Part shown: in pieces, positions 17,348 to 25,093 of the stretch
How positions within the stretch are numbered: the stretch's first letter is position 1
Layout: every line of letters starts with the position of its first letter
Origin: JBMOKU01 sp049324315
GTDB lineage: Bacteria > Bacillota > Clostridia > Peptostreptococcales > Thermotaleaceae
Assembly (NCBI GenBank): GCA_049324315.1
Contig: JBMOKU010000045.1
Coordinates: 1 to 64,000, forward strand
DNA length: 64,000 nucleotides
Reading direction: 5' to 3'
Made by a program: the position numbers and the translations under genes
The notes under the pieces: generated by a model
Seen by the model: only the letters and a program-made list of their open reading frames with translations
Databases searched by the model: none
What the model was told of the DNA's origin: nothing

Positions 17348-18526
17348 CTACTTTACCAATAGTTTTCTTGGGTAATTGGTAAACGTCTCGCATCCATTTT
17401 CTGTTACCCTAAAGGATTCACTAATATCTACGCCACAATCTTCAAGCCAAATACCCGGTATCATATGGAATGTCATATTCGGCTGCAGAATCGTTTTATC
17501 TCCAGGTCTCAAGCTGGCCGTATGCTCACCCCAATCAGGGGGATAATTAAGTCCCATGGAATATCCTATGCGGGAATCCTTAATAAATCCGCTTTTAGCA
17601 ATACTTCTTGCCCATACCCGTTCCACTTCCTCGCAAGTAATTCCCGGTTTTATTGCTGCTAACGCATTATTAATCCCCTCAACTACGACAGCAGCTAAGT
17701 CCCTGACCTTCTGCGGTGCATCACCGACGATCATGGTTCTAGCCAGAGGACAGTGATATCTTCTGTAGCAGCCTGATAATTCAAGAATAACCGTATCTCC
17801 ATTTTGATAAGGTTCATCGGTCCAGCTTAAATGTGGTGTGGACGTTCTGATACCGCTTGGCATTAGAGGAACGATGGCAGAATAGTCCCCGCCATACTCT
17901 TTTGTTCCACTGATCTGTGCATGATATACGTTGGCAGCAGCATCGCATTGTCTAACGCCCTGATCCACTGAATGATAGGCGGTTTCCATTGCTTTCTCAG
18001 CAATTCTGGCAGCTTTTCTTATGTATTCAACCTCTCGGTCTGATTTGATGATCCTTACCCAATTTACTAAGTTTGTTCCATCTTTGAACCTTGCATTTGG
18101 CAGCCCCAACGCCAATCTTTCCTGGCATTTGGCTGTATAATAATAGGTATCCATCTCCGTAGCAATCATTTTGTCCTGATAACCCTTCTCTTTAATAATG
18201 TCTGCTACAAAATCCATAGGATGCTTGATTAACGATTGCACATAATCATCTGTGTACGGTCTGATATTTTCTTCTGTCAACCACGTTGTCAGCCTCGCCG
18301 CGTTGGCATCCTGGCCTCTGCCTACCCAAATTGGCTGATCCTGATCAACCATGATGATCAGACATTGGTGAACATAGAAAGACCATCCGTCGAACCCTGT
18401 AATATAGTTCATGTTAGCAGGGTCTGTAGCAATTAAAACGTCAATACCTTTTTCGCTCATTGCCTGTCTTGTTTTTTGAAGTCTTTCCTTATACTCTTGA
18501 ACTTCAAAATATAAGACCTTTTCCAT
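17348..18526 (-). CDS. M24-family ectoine-hydrolase-like enzyme (EutD/DoeA type), copy 2
   Basis: A 392-aa creatinase-fold hydrolase. The N-terminal domain has DPANMNYITGFDGWSFYVHQ and GRGQDANAARLTTWL, the catalytic domain GVRQCDAAANVYHAQISGT, MPSGIRTSTPHLSWTDEP, VILELSGCYRRYHCPLART and GLNYPPDWGEHTASLRPGD. These match my recollection of ectoine hydrolase EutD/DoeA closely. Glu249 lies where metallo-M24 enzymes have their first metal aspartate, in keeping with the metal-free, glutamate-nucleophile mechanism described for EutD. In that pathway the enzyme opens ectoine to N-acetyl-2,4-diaminobutyrate. It heads the TRAP operon (gap of 140 bases to dctQ). The gene name is withheld because the substrate is untested. 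Confidence 0.88.
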   Translation of the reverse strand: MEKVLYFEVQEYKERLQKTRQAMSEKGIDVLIATDPANMNYITGFDGWSFYVHQCLIIMVDQDQPIWVGRGQDANAARLTTWLTEENIRPYTDDYVQSLIKHPMDFVADIIKEKGYQDKMIATEMDTYYYTAKCQERLALGLPNARFKDGTNLVNWVRIIKSDREVEYIRKAARIAEKAMETAYHSVDQGVRQCDAAANVYHAQISGTKEYGGDYSAIVPLMPSGIRTSTPHLSWTDEPYQNGDTVILELSGCYRRYHCPLARTMIVGDAPQKVRDLAAVVVEGINNALAAIKPGITCEEVERVWARSIAKSGFIKDSRIGYSMGLNYPPDWGEHTASLRPGDKTILQPNMTFHMIPGIWLEDCGVDISESFRVTENGCETFTNYPRKLLVK

Positions 18527-18775
18527 TTTTCATATCCCCCTTTATTCAATTTGTAATCAAATCATATTGTTGATTGTCTATTGTCGACAATTTTGTTCCT
18601 AAATTTCCAGCAAAATATTTTCATTCAATCTATCTTTTTCTAAATATATTCTATCACATATCATCATCATTTCACGCTTTACCTTTGGGAATTTTGTGGA
18701 TTTTCCATTATTTTTTACTATATTCTATTATTTGGAATTTATGAATATTCCTTATGTCTAATTCATCTACTGACT

Positions 18776-19792
18776 TTACTTCCTACATAGATATTTACTG
18801 GTAGCTTCCATAAAGGAAGATAGGTTAACATTGTTTCCAGTTACGACAACTGCCGTATTCTTTCCCAGGTTCTTGATCTTTCCTCCCAAAAGGGCCCCTA
18901 CACCTATAGCTGCTGCTCCTTCTACAATCATCCGATGGTTTTCTACGATATATGCCATACCCTTTGCTATGTCCTCTTCCGGTATGAGAATGACTTCATC
19001 CATATATTTTTGAACCATAGAAAATGTATATTGATTATTTGTTCCAATACCACCCAACAAGCTATCTGCTAACGTATCCGCTTCGTCCATAACCACTGGC
19101 TTTCCCGCCTTAAGGCTGTGATACATCACAGCACCTTTTTCCATAGAAACCCCAATCACCCGGATACTCGGGTTGTTTGATTTTAATGCCATGGCTACGC
19201 CGGAAAGCAATCCACCGCCTGATAGAGGTATAATAACCGCGTCGATATCAGGAAGATCCTCTACGATTTCCAAGCCCATCGTCCCTTGCCCTGCGATCAC
19301 ATATGGATCATCAAATGGTTCCACTACCGTATAACCTTCTTCATGAGCCGCTTTATGGCAGTGCTCTCCAGCCTCATCCTGGGAGTTACCATTTATTTTG
19401 ACTGTAGCACCCAAACGACGTAGAACATTGATCTTCGCCTCAGGCACTCTTTCAGAAATAAATACATAGGCCGGAATATTCAATTGCTTTGCCACATAGG
19501 ACACTGCTATGCCGTGATTTCCCGTGGAATAGGTGGCTACACCTCGTCTTTGCTGTTCTGCTGTCAAACTAAGAATTTTATTTGCAGCTCCTCTAATCTT
19601 AAAAGCCCCAATTTCATGAAGGTTTTCCATTTTTAAAAATACATTACTTCCGATTTGCTCAGATATCTCAGGGGAATGTATAAGCGGTGTCTTTTTTACA
19701 ATCTGAGAACTTCTCTGGCGAGCATTCCAAACATCAATAATATTGGGGATACCAGCATTTCTTTCATTATTCTCCACCCTATTTGACATCAT
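18776..19792 (-). CDS. PLP-dependent threonine-dehydratase-like enzyme (EutB-like)
   Basis: A 338-aa fold-type II PLP enzyme. The Schiff-base lysine is in GAFKIRGAANKI, the phosphate-binding loop is PLSGGGLLSG, and STGNHGIAVSYVAKQLNIPA and SQDEAGEHCHKAAHEEGYTVV-like segments fit the family. The C-terminal ACT domain of biosynthetic threonine deaminase is missing, so it is catabolic. The ERVPEAKINVLRRLGA and EKGAVMYHSLKAGKPV stretches recall EutB, the dehydratase of hydroxyectoine utilisation. RidA lies upstream and the M24 enzyme downstream. Alternative: generic threonine/serine ammonia-lyase or 3-hydroxyaspartate-type dehydratase. Confidence 0.88.
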   Translation of the reverse strand: MMSNRVENNERNAGIPNIIDVWNARQRSSQIVKKTPLIHSPEISEQIGSNVFLKMENLHEIGAFKIRGAANKILSLTAEQQRRGVATYSTGNHGIAVSYVAKQLNIPAYVFISERVPEAKINVLRRLGATVKINGNSQDEAGEHCHKAAHEEGYTVVEPFDDPYVIAGQGTMGLEIVEDLPDIDAVIIPLSGGGLLSGVAMALKSNNPSIRVIGVSMEKGAVMYHSLKAGKPVVMDEADTLADSLLGGIGTNNQYTFSMVQKYMDEVILIPEEDIAKGMAYIVENHRMIVEGAAAIGVGALLGGKIKNLGKNTAVVVTGNNVNLSSFMEATSKYLCRK

Positions 19793-19890
19793 TTCACCCC
19801 ATATTTAAAAAACAACATTTTTTATCTACTTTGCCCAAGCAATCAATTTTTTTCTTTACTACAATAATGACCATCCATAGTATCTTTTCA

Positions 19891-20286
19891 TCATTTCGCA
19901 GTAGGACGAAGCGCTATCACATCAATTTCTACTAAGCAGTTCCCCGCCACACCACACTCCACCGTGGTACGGGTTGGATAAGGTTTAGAAAAAAACTGTT
20001 TATATACTTCATTATAACCTGCAAAATCTCCCATATTTACCAAACATGCATGAACCTTGACCACATCATCCATGGTGCACCCTGCAGCAGCAAGAATGTT
20101 TTGAATGTTTTCCATAACTTGCTTTGTCTGCACTTTGATATCTCCCTGTACCATTTCGTCAGTACCGGGTTTCTCTGGCGTTTGCCCACTAACAAATACA
20201 AAATCCCCAGCGATGAGAGCAGGTGTATATGGTCCAGCCGGTATGGGTGAACACGCTGGATGCACAGCTTGTTTAGGCATGATCAT
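19891..20286 (-). CDS. ridA: RidA-family enamine/imine deaminase
   Basis: A 131-aa trimeric RidA/YjgF/YER057c protein with PIPAGPYTPALIAGDFVFVSGQ, the catalytic arginine in PYPTRTTVEC and the end GNCLVEIDVIALRP. It hydrolyses reactive enamines/imines released by PLP dehydratases to 2-oxo acids, so placement just before the EutB-like dehydratase is a functional match. Two in-frame ATG codons follow AAAGGAG; the first is used here. Confidence 0.94.
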   Translation of the reverse strand: MIMPKQAVHPACSPIPAGPYTPALIAGDFVFVSGQTPEKPGTDEMVQGDIKVQTKQVMENIQNILAAAGCTMDDVVKVHACLVNMGDFAGYNEVYKQFFSKPYPTRTTVECGVAGNCLVEIDVIALRPTAK

Positions 20287-20332
20287 CCCGACTCCTTTAT
20301 TCTAATTTTGGCTTACAATGTTTCTTAATAAA

Positions 20333-20545
20333 ACTATGGTCTAAGAATAGAAAACCCTTCCTCGTAATCGTTACATACTCGTTCATAATTTCCCAATGTT
20401 CCGTATCTCCATATACATTCCCCCTTATCTCTCCGAATATCTACCTCTCTTCGAAAATATTTTATAATATTTCGAAAAATAACGCAATAGGTTTTTCTAT
20501 ATTATGAAACTGTTTTCTATATGCCAGATGAGATATTTTCTTTCC
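20333..20545 (-). pseudogene. Remnant of a second U32-like gene (last ~20 codons plus old upstream region)
   Basis: Minus-strand codons near 20333-20385 read YERVCNDYEEGFSILRP and stop, against YELVFNDYKEDLSIPRP at the end of the intact gene at 10.8 kb. Directly upstream, at 20425-20545, the sequence matches the region upstream of the intact gene (11745-11870). About 900 bases of coding sequence are therefore deleted. No open frame joins the parts. Confidence 0.75.
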
Positions 20546-20670
20546 CATAGTGTTTCCCATCTATTCTTTCGTATTTAATGCGCAAGTATAGTTAGTCATG
20601 AACTAGCACTACAGAGGATTATTACGCTATTTAACTGTTGCTATCTCTTCTAAACGATTTTCTATCCGAT

Positions 20671-20701
20671 AAAAAAACAGATTAAGCTTTTTCTTAATCT
20701 G
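20671..20701 (-). terminator. Terminator of the second IclR gene
   Basis: On the minus strand CAGATTAAG, a short A-rich loop and CTTAATCTG form a perfect 9-bp stem followed by TTTTTTT, 28 bases past the IclR stop codon. Confidence 0.88.
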
Positions 20702-20728
20702 TCCAAACGCATTCTATCTTATAGAATT

Positions 20729-21577
20729 CTATTCTGATTTTGATTCCTCACTATATCCCAGGTAAGTTGATAATATGCTGCATGTAGTCTCCAGGTCCTT
20801 CTTAATATTCATGATCTTAGTAAAGTTTAAGCGAATACTAGGGCCACTTACACTAATCGCTGCCACAATTTCCTTTTTATAATTTCTAATGGGCATAGCA
20901 ATACATGATAAACCGGGATAGAATTCTTGATCGTCTATACTGTAGCCTTGTTCTCTAATTTTCTCCAATTGGACTGCCAGCTCATCCAATGAAGTAATCG
21001 TATTCGGAGTACAGCTTTTCAATGGATTGGTTCCAAATATTTTTATTAATTCTTCTCTGCTTAGCTCCGAAATAATGACTTTACCCATACCCGTAGCATG
21101 TAAAGGCTCCCGGGTCCCAATAGGAACATTTGCTACAAGTGTTGATTTGGGATCTATTCTGGAAATAATAACGACACTATCATCCACTCTAACACCCAGA
21201 TTTACCGTTTCTTCATATTTGTTGCAAAGGTCTTGAAGGGCTTCCATATTCAAGTTAGATAGATTACGCTGCTGCGGAATAAGATTGCCTATCTCAAAAA
21301 ACTTCCAGCTTAGCCGATACTTTGTGCTTTCATCACATTTTTCAACGTAACTGTAGGCCATAAGTGTGTCTAAGATTCTGTGTATCGTACTCTTTCCAAT
21401 ACCCAACTTGTTGTCTAATTCACTTATCCCTAGACCTCCGCCCCCTTCTTTATACATGACTTCGATTATTTCCAATGCCTTCTCCAGCGTTTGAACCGGA
21501 TATTTAGGCTTATGCGCTGCCGCTACTTTTTCCAATCTTATCATTCTCCTATCCCATTCTACATAGTAGAACATCAT
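20729..21577 (-). CDS. IclR-family transcriptional regulator
   Basis: A 282-aa regulator. The winged helix lies at about 28-95 (PVQTLEKALEIIEVMY, LGIGKSTIHRILDTLMAY) and the effector domain follows with LHATGMGKVIISEL, DDQEFYPGLSCIAMPI and AAISVSGPS. It stands at the head of the putative ectoine-type block and is the best local candidate regulator of ridA, the EutB-like gene and the M24/TRAP operon. The start is uncertain: an internal ATG twelve codons in lies right after GGAGA and may be too close, while the first ATG lacks a ribosome site. Its own terminator at 20671 means the downstream genes have a separate promoter. Confidence 0.92.
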   Translation of the reverse strand: MMFYYVEWDRRMIRLEKVAAAHKPKYPVQTLEKALEIIEVMYKEGGGGLGISELDNKLGIGKSTIHRILDTLMAYSYVEKCDESTKYRLSWKFFEIGNLIPQQRNLSNLNMEALQDLCNKYEETVNLGVRVDDSVVIISRIDPKSTLVANVPIGTREPLHATGMGKVIISELSREELIKIFGTNPLKSCTPNTITSLDELAVQLEKIREQGYSIDDQEFYPGLSCIAMPIRNYKKEIVAAISVSGPSIRLNFTKIMNIKKDLETTCSILSTYLGYSEESKSE

Positions 21578-21652
21578 TTTATAAATAATATAACATTATG
21601 ATTCATAAAGTTCAACATGCAATATTGGAATTAGGAGAATTTAAAAGTGTTT

Positions 21653-21773
21653 CTATTTTGATTTTTTGCGCTTGATAACAAAATCAGCAAAACCTTCATA
21701 AGTAAAGTCATCTACCGTACTTATATCCTCTGAAATATCTCTGAAAAAGCATGATGGGATTTCTCCATCTTTC
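21653..21773 (-). other. Orphan open frame of ~41 codons without a start
   Basis: Just past the YdbC-like stop, the +1 frame on the minus strand runs WRCKKDGEIPSCFFRD, then a polar Asp/Glu-rich stretch, and ends VIKRKKSK before TAG. It has no usable start codon. It may be the lost tail of a longer protein or chance; I do not recognise it. Confidence 0.25.
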
Positions 21774-22001
21774 TTACAACGCCATATTATTTAAGATATC
21801 TCTAAGCTTTTTTAACTCCTCTGCCGTCAGGGTTACACCTTTACCCATTTTCTCATGATTAGGATCCCAGTCCCGGATATCATATTTCGCTGCTTTGCCA
21901 TTCCAGCTTATAAGGTTTAATTCCTTTTGCCATCCCTTGCTGCCTTCTCCTATCACACCTACACTTTCCTTTATTTCAAATGCAATTTCTTTTGTTGCCA
22001 T
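21774..22001 (-). CDS. YdbC/PC4-like single-stranded nucleic-acid-binding protein
   Basis: A 75-aa protein with the compact PC4-like pattern of the Firmicutes YdbC family: KGWQKELNLISWNGKAAKYDIRDWD and a final helix LTAEELKKLRDILNNM. Homologues bind single-stranded DNA or RNA, and a role in replication or transcription is presumed. The ATG at 22001 follows GGAGGTGTAG; an upstream in-frame ATG has no such site. Apparently monocistronic; the stretch 22002-22273 upstream contains only its promoter region and nothing else I can recognise. Confidence 0.85.
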   Translation of the reverse strand: MATKEIAFEIKESVGVIGEGSKGWQKELNLISWNGKAAKYDIRDWDPNHEKMGKGVTLTAEELKKLRDILNNMAL

Positions 22002-22273
22002 AACTACACCTCCATTATTGATGATCATAACTTGATTTGTATTGGGCTGCCCTTAAACCATAACTGATTCTTCTTTATTATACTCTACTAATCCACTTCA
22101 TTAAACATATCTATGTATCATTAAAACCGTACTATCAATAAAAATGCGAAAGCTTAGCTTTACTGCTTGATAAGGGGCTTTTATGAAGAATCTTCAGGCA
22201 CATTTGTCATGTAAAGGAATATAACAGACCAGATAACAATCATATTAACATTTACCATTTTCCCCATAATAAA

Positions 22274-22300
22274 GAAAAACTTGAAACTTCAAGTTTTTCG
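22274..22300. terminator. Perfect hairpin terminator after the exopolysaccharide operon
   Basis: GAAAAACTTGAA and TTCAAGTTTTTC pair around a tiny loop, 39 bases past the glycosyltransferase stop; leftward T-run present. Confidence 0.85.
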
Positions 22301-22338
22301 AGTGCACTCAGAGAGATTGGACCTTCTAGATACAGCCT

Positions 22339-23595
22339 CTAACCCAATATATTTGTCACTTCTCGCTTTGGACTTCTCCACTTTCCGCTATTTTCAAGGG
22401 AGCCAAACATACCTTTTAGGGATGTAAATACAACGAGTACTGCTCCAACAGAAAAAAATAATATCGGGTACCAGGGAATCCAGAAAAAGCAATCTTTCAA
22501 ATTTTTATCATAGGTGCTGTTCATATAAATTGCAATAGTAATCTGAAGTATACATAGAATACTTACTATCGAAGCAGTCCATGAAAACAAATATATAAGA
22601 TTATATCCAAAGTAAACTTTAAAATATAGATTAACAATTACGGATGCAACAAAACAAAATGACCATACATAAGCTAGAACTGCCTCGAAAAATACAGGCC
22701 AGAGCTTCATTAAAGTTCTATTTTTAAACACATCTTTATGGGCTCTTAGTAAATGCCACCCACCTGTAGCCCATCGCTTTCTCTGACGCAGATATTCTTT
22801 AAATTTGGTAGGTACTTGAATATAGGCTACAGCTTTAGGCTGGAACCATATATCAAATAATTTTCTTTGGAGTTTCCATGTAATATCTATATCTTCTGTA
22901 GCTGTCAGCCGAGAAAAACCTCCAACACTTTTTAATGCTGAGGTTTTATACATCGTTGCACACCCTGATACAGTATAAAGACTGCCCAAATAACATTGAC
23001 ATCTTTTAATAAGTCCTATGATAGACATAAACTCTGACGTTTGGAACTTACTCAAAAAATTTGTTCTATTTAGGGGCAAAGGATTCCCTGTCACAGCCGC
23101 AATGTTCGTATTGAGGGTAAAAGAATGAATAAACCATTTGAGGGCATCTTTATCAATAATTGTATCTGCATCTAATATTAATACAAATGGTGTTTGCACA
23201 ATGGATAACGCGGTGTTCAATGCACCTGCCTTGCCTTGATTTTGTTCGATCCTTAAAAGATGAAAATAGGCTGTATCCGCTATAGAGTGTCTTAATACTT
23301 GTACAGTATGATCCGTGCTGGCATCGTCAATAAATATTACATGATAATCTAAATAATTTAGAGCTTTTAAGTTTCCACAGGTTAAATCTATGGTACTTTC
23401 TTCATTATGGCACGGAACAAGTATTGTGATTGGAGGACATTTTTCAACGGTGATAGTGATATGCTCTGGTTTTCTTTCATATTTGCTCCAAAAAAATATT
23501 CCACCTAGAATCCAGACGATACTCATAACAAGAGGATAGATAAAGATAAAATAAGAGACCCCTATCCATAATTTCCATTCCAGAAAACTAGCCAA
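22339..23595 (-). CDS. Family 2 membrane glycosyltransferase, PgaC/IcaA-like (poly-N-acetylglucosamine synthase)
   Basis: About 418 aa: N-terminal membrane helix, cytoplasmic GT2 domain, then four C-terminal helices. Motifs are ILVPCHNEE, IFIDDASTDHT, LILDADTIID (DxD), TATEDIDITWKLQRK (catalytic ED) and QRKRWATGG (the QxxRW motif of processive synthases). It would polymerise UDP-GlcNAc into beta-1,6 or related glycan and export it. The frame extends to an ATG at 23619 without a ribosome site; TTG at 23595 follows GAGGGTG and overlaps the preceding stop by eight bases, so it is preferred. It is the third gene of a three-gene operon; the divergent deacetylase at 25.1 kb completes the set. Confidence 0.9.
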   Translation of the reverse strand: MASFLEWKLWIGVSYFIFIYPLVMSIVWILGGIFFWSKYERKPEHITITVEKCPPITILVPCHNEESTIDLTCGNLKALNYLDYHVIFIDDASTDHTVQVLRHSIADTAYFHLLRIEQNQGKAGALNTALSIVQTPFVLILDADTIIDKDALKWFIHSFTLNTNIAAVTGNPLPLNRTNFLSKFQTSEFMSIIGLIKRCQCYLGSLYTVSGCATMYKTSALKSVGGFSRLTATEDIDITWKLQRKLFDIWFQPKAVAYIQVPTKFKEYLRQRKRWATGGWHLLRAHKDVFKNRTLMKLWPVFFEAVLAYVWSFCFVASVIVNLYFKVYFGYNLIYLFSWTASIVSILCILQITIAIYMNSTYDKNLKDCFFWIPWYPILFFSVGAVLVVFTSLKGMFGSLENSGKWRSPKREVTNILG

Positions 23596-24328
23596 TATAT
23601 TCACCCTCGAATTCTTCATTCATTACTGTTATGAGTTCACCATATAGCCCCTTTTCGATGACACTTTCAATTATTTTAGGTGTTATTGTTGTGTCCTTTC
23701 CTAATATAACCGTACCATTAGCGTTAACTAAGTCCATTTTTATCTTCTTGCCAACGAAGACGGCCTCCTCCTTGTCTGTCCACTTTTCAAGGATGCTGTC
23801 TTTCTTAATGATTTCATTTTTCTTAGAGTGTAACTGCAGCGGCAACACTTTTTTAAATTCACCATCATACTTCAAGATAGTTTTTTCAACTTCTTCCGTA
23901 AACTCTCTTTCAAGTTGATCCATATGATTCCTCGCTTGTTTGTAGAAATTTTCGATGATGATCCTCAATTCATGTTCATATCCGTAAAATACTTTATATA
24001 TATCATCCTTATAATCATCTGTCTCGCTTATGGCCATATTAACGATTTCATCTGCTTTATCATGGGCTTTAGAAATAATTTCATGTGCCTCTTTTTGGGC
24101 TGCAGACTTGATATTTGAAGCTGTTTGTTCCGCTGTAATAAGTGCAGCATGCAAAAACTTTTCTTGAGCTATATATTCATTCACTTTATTCTTTAGCTCG
24201 TTCTTTTCCTCGTTTAACTGTCTTTGTTCGATTAAAACTTCCTCTATGTATGCATCTACTTCATTGACAGCGTATCCTTTCAAAGCTTTTGTAAATTTTT
24301 TCATTCCATTTTCCGTACAATTATTCAT
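23588..24328 (-). CDS. DivIVA-domain coiled-coil protein in the exopolysaccharide operon
   Basis: A 246-aa cytoplasmic protein. The first ~60 residues resemble the DivIVA/GpsB lipid-binding head (KFTKALKGYAVNEVDAYIEEV), followed by about 110 residues of coiled coil. The C-terminal ~50 residues (KKIKMDLVNANGTVILGKD, ITPKIIESVIEKGLYGELI) look like a small separate beta/helix module that I cannot name. Start and stop overlap both neighbours (eight bases each), so translation is coupled to the membrane protein and to the synthase. A role in placing the polysaccharide machine at poles or septum is inference. Confidence 0.8.
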   Translation of the reverse strand: MNNCTENGMKKFTKALKGYAVNEVDAYIEEVLIEQRQLNEEKNELKNKVNEYIAQEKFLHAALITAEQTASNIKSAAQKEAHEIISKAHDKADEIVNMAISETDDYKDDIYKVFYGYEHELRIIIENFYKQARNHMDQLEREFTEEVEKTILKYDGEFKKVLPLQLHSKKNEIIKKDSILEKWTDKEEAVFVGKKIKMDLVNANGTVILGKDTTITPKIIESVIEKGLYGELITVMNEEFEGEYIG

Positions 24329-24926
24329 AAATTTCAGCCTCCCTTATCTTACTGTATAGTTGAATACCAGACTTACCCGTATACTTTAGAAGCTTTAGCA
24401 GGTACTCATGGGCTGCACATCTTATCCGGTAAGGTGCTTCAACATTACTTATAAGCATTCTTAATATGCCCATCGCTTTGACCATGTTTCCATTGTGGGA
24501 AAGTAAAGCTCCATAGGATAAAAGCTGGGAAGGAGAAAGATTCTCTGCATTCATTCTTTGCGATATATCTAGTAACACGTCCACTTTTGTATATATTTCT
24601 GCTGTAAAACTCATTTCTGACCATGCCCAGTTTGCATCCTTTGAAGATGTAGAATACGTATGAAGAGATATCCCCTTTTCAACGTGTACCTTCTTATTCT
24701 TTATATTTCTAAAATATAGCAGTACAAGTACTGTCCAAAATAATACAAGGAAAAAAGTATACATACTAGCTCTTATTATTGTAGGTACAAATATCTCTTT
24801 ATAGAAAAGAGTCGCTTTTAGCCACCATATCCCCGCTATTATAAACCAGATCATACACGTAATTAAAATTAGCCATAATACTATCGTTATCATAGCCCCA
24901 ATTCTGGATTTTATTATCCCCAGCAT
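24321..24926 (-). CDS. PgaD-like two-helix membrane protein with helical C-terminal domain
   Basis: A 201-aa protein with two hydrophobic helices (about 10-35 and 48-72) like PgaD/IcaD, the small partner of the PNAG synthase, then a 125-residue soluble helical region (TPR-like spacing, ENLSPSQLLSYGALLSHNGN). The start follows GGGAGGAGAT. It is the first gene of the operon. PgaD similarity rests on size, topology and neighbours, not on motifs. Confidence 0.65.
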   Translation of the reverse strand: MLGIIKSRIGAMITIVLWLILITCMIWFIIAGIWWLKATLFYKEIFVPTIIRASMYTFFLVLFWTVLVLLYFRNIKNKKVHVEKGISLHTYSTSSKDANWAWSEMSFTAEIYTKVDVLLDISQRMNAENLSPSQLLSYGALLSHNGNMVKAMGILRMLISNVEAPYRIRCAAHEYLLKLLKYTGKSGIQLYSKIREAEIYE

Positions 24927-25093
24927 AGATCTCCTCCCATTTTAACAAACAGATTGATAAGGACTTTATTCCTATAAATATGCCTTGTCTCATAAAATAA
25001 TGACAGGCTTTTATCATGTCTCCGTTTTTTGTAATGATATTTAGCTCTTAGTCATAAATATAACTATAGTCATTTTACATGGAGTGAGTATAT

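Noticed and set aside
20380..20405. Fifth copy of the dispersed repeat (TCATAATTTCCCAATG)
   Set aside because: Matches only about 14 bases and overlaps the remnant U32-like tail, so it may be coincidence.
24799..25017. Leftward 72-aa open frame upstream of the PgaD-like gene
   Set aside because: No ribosome site; overlaps the start of the PgaD-like gene in another frame.
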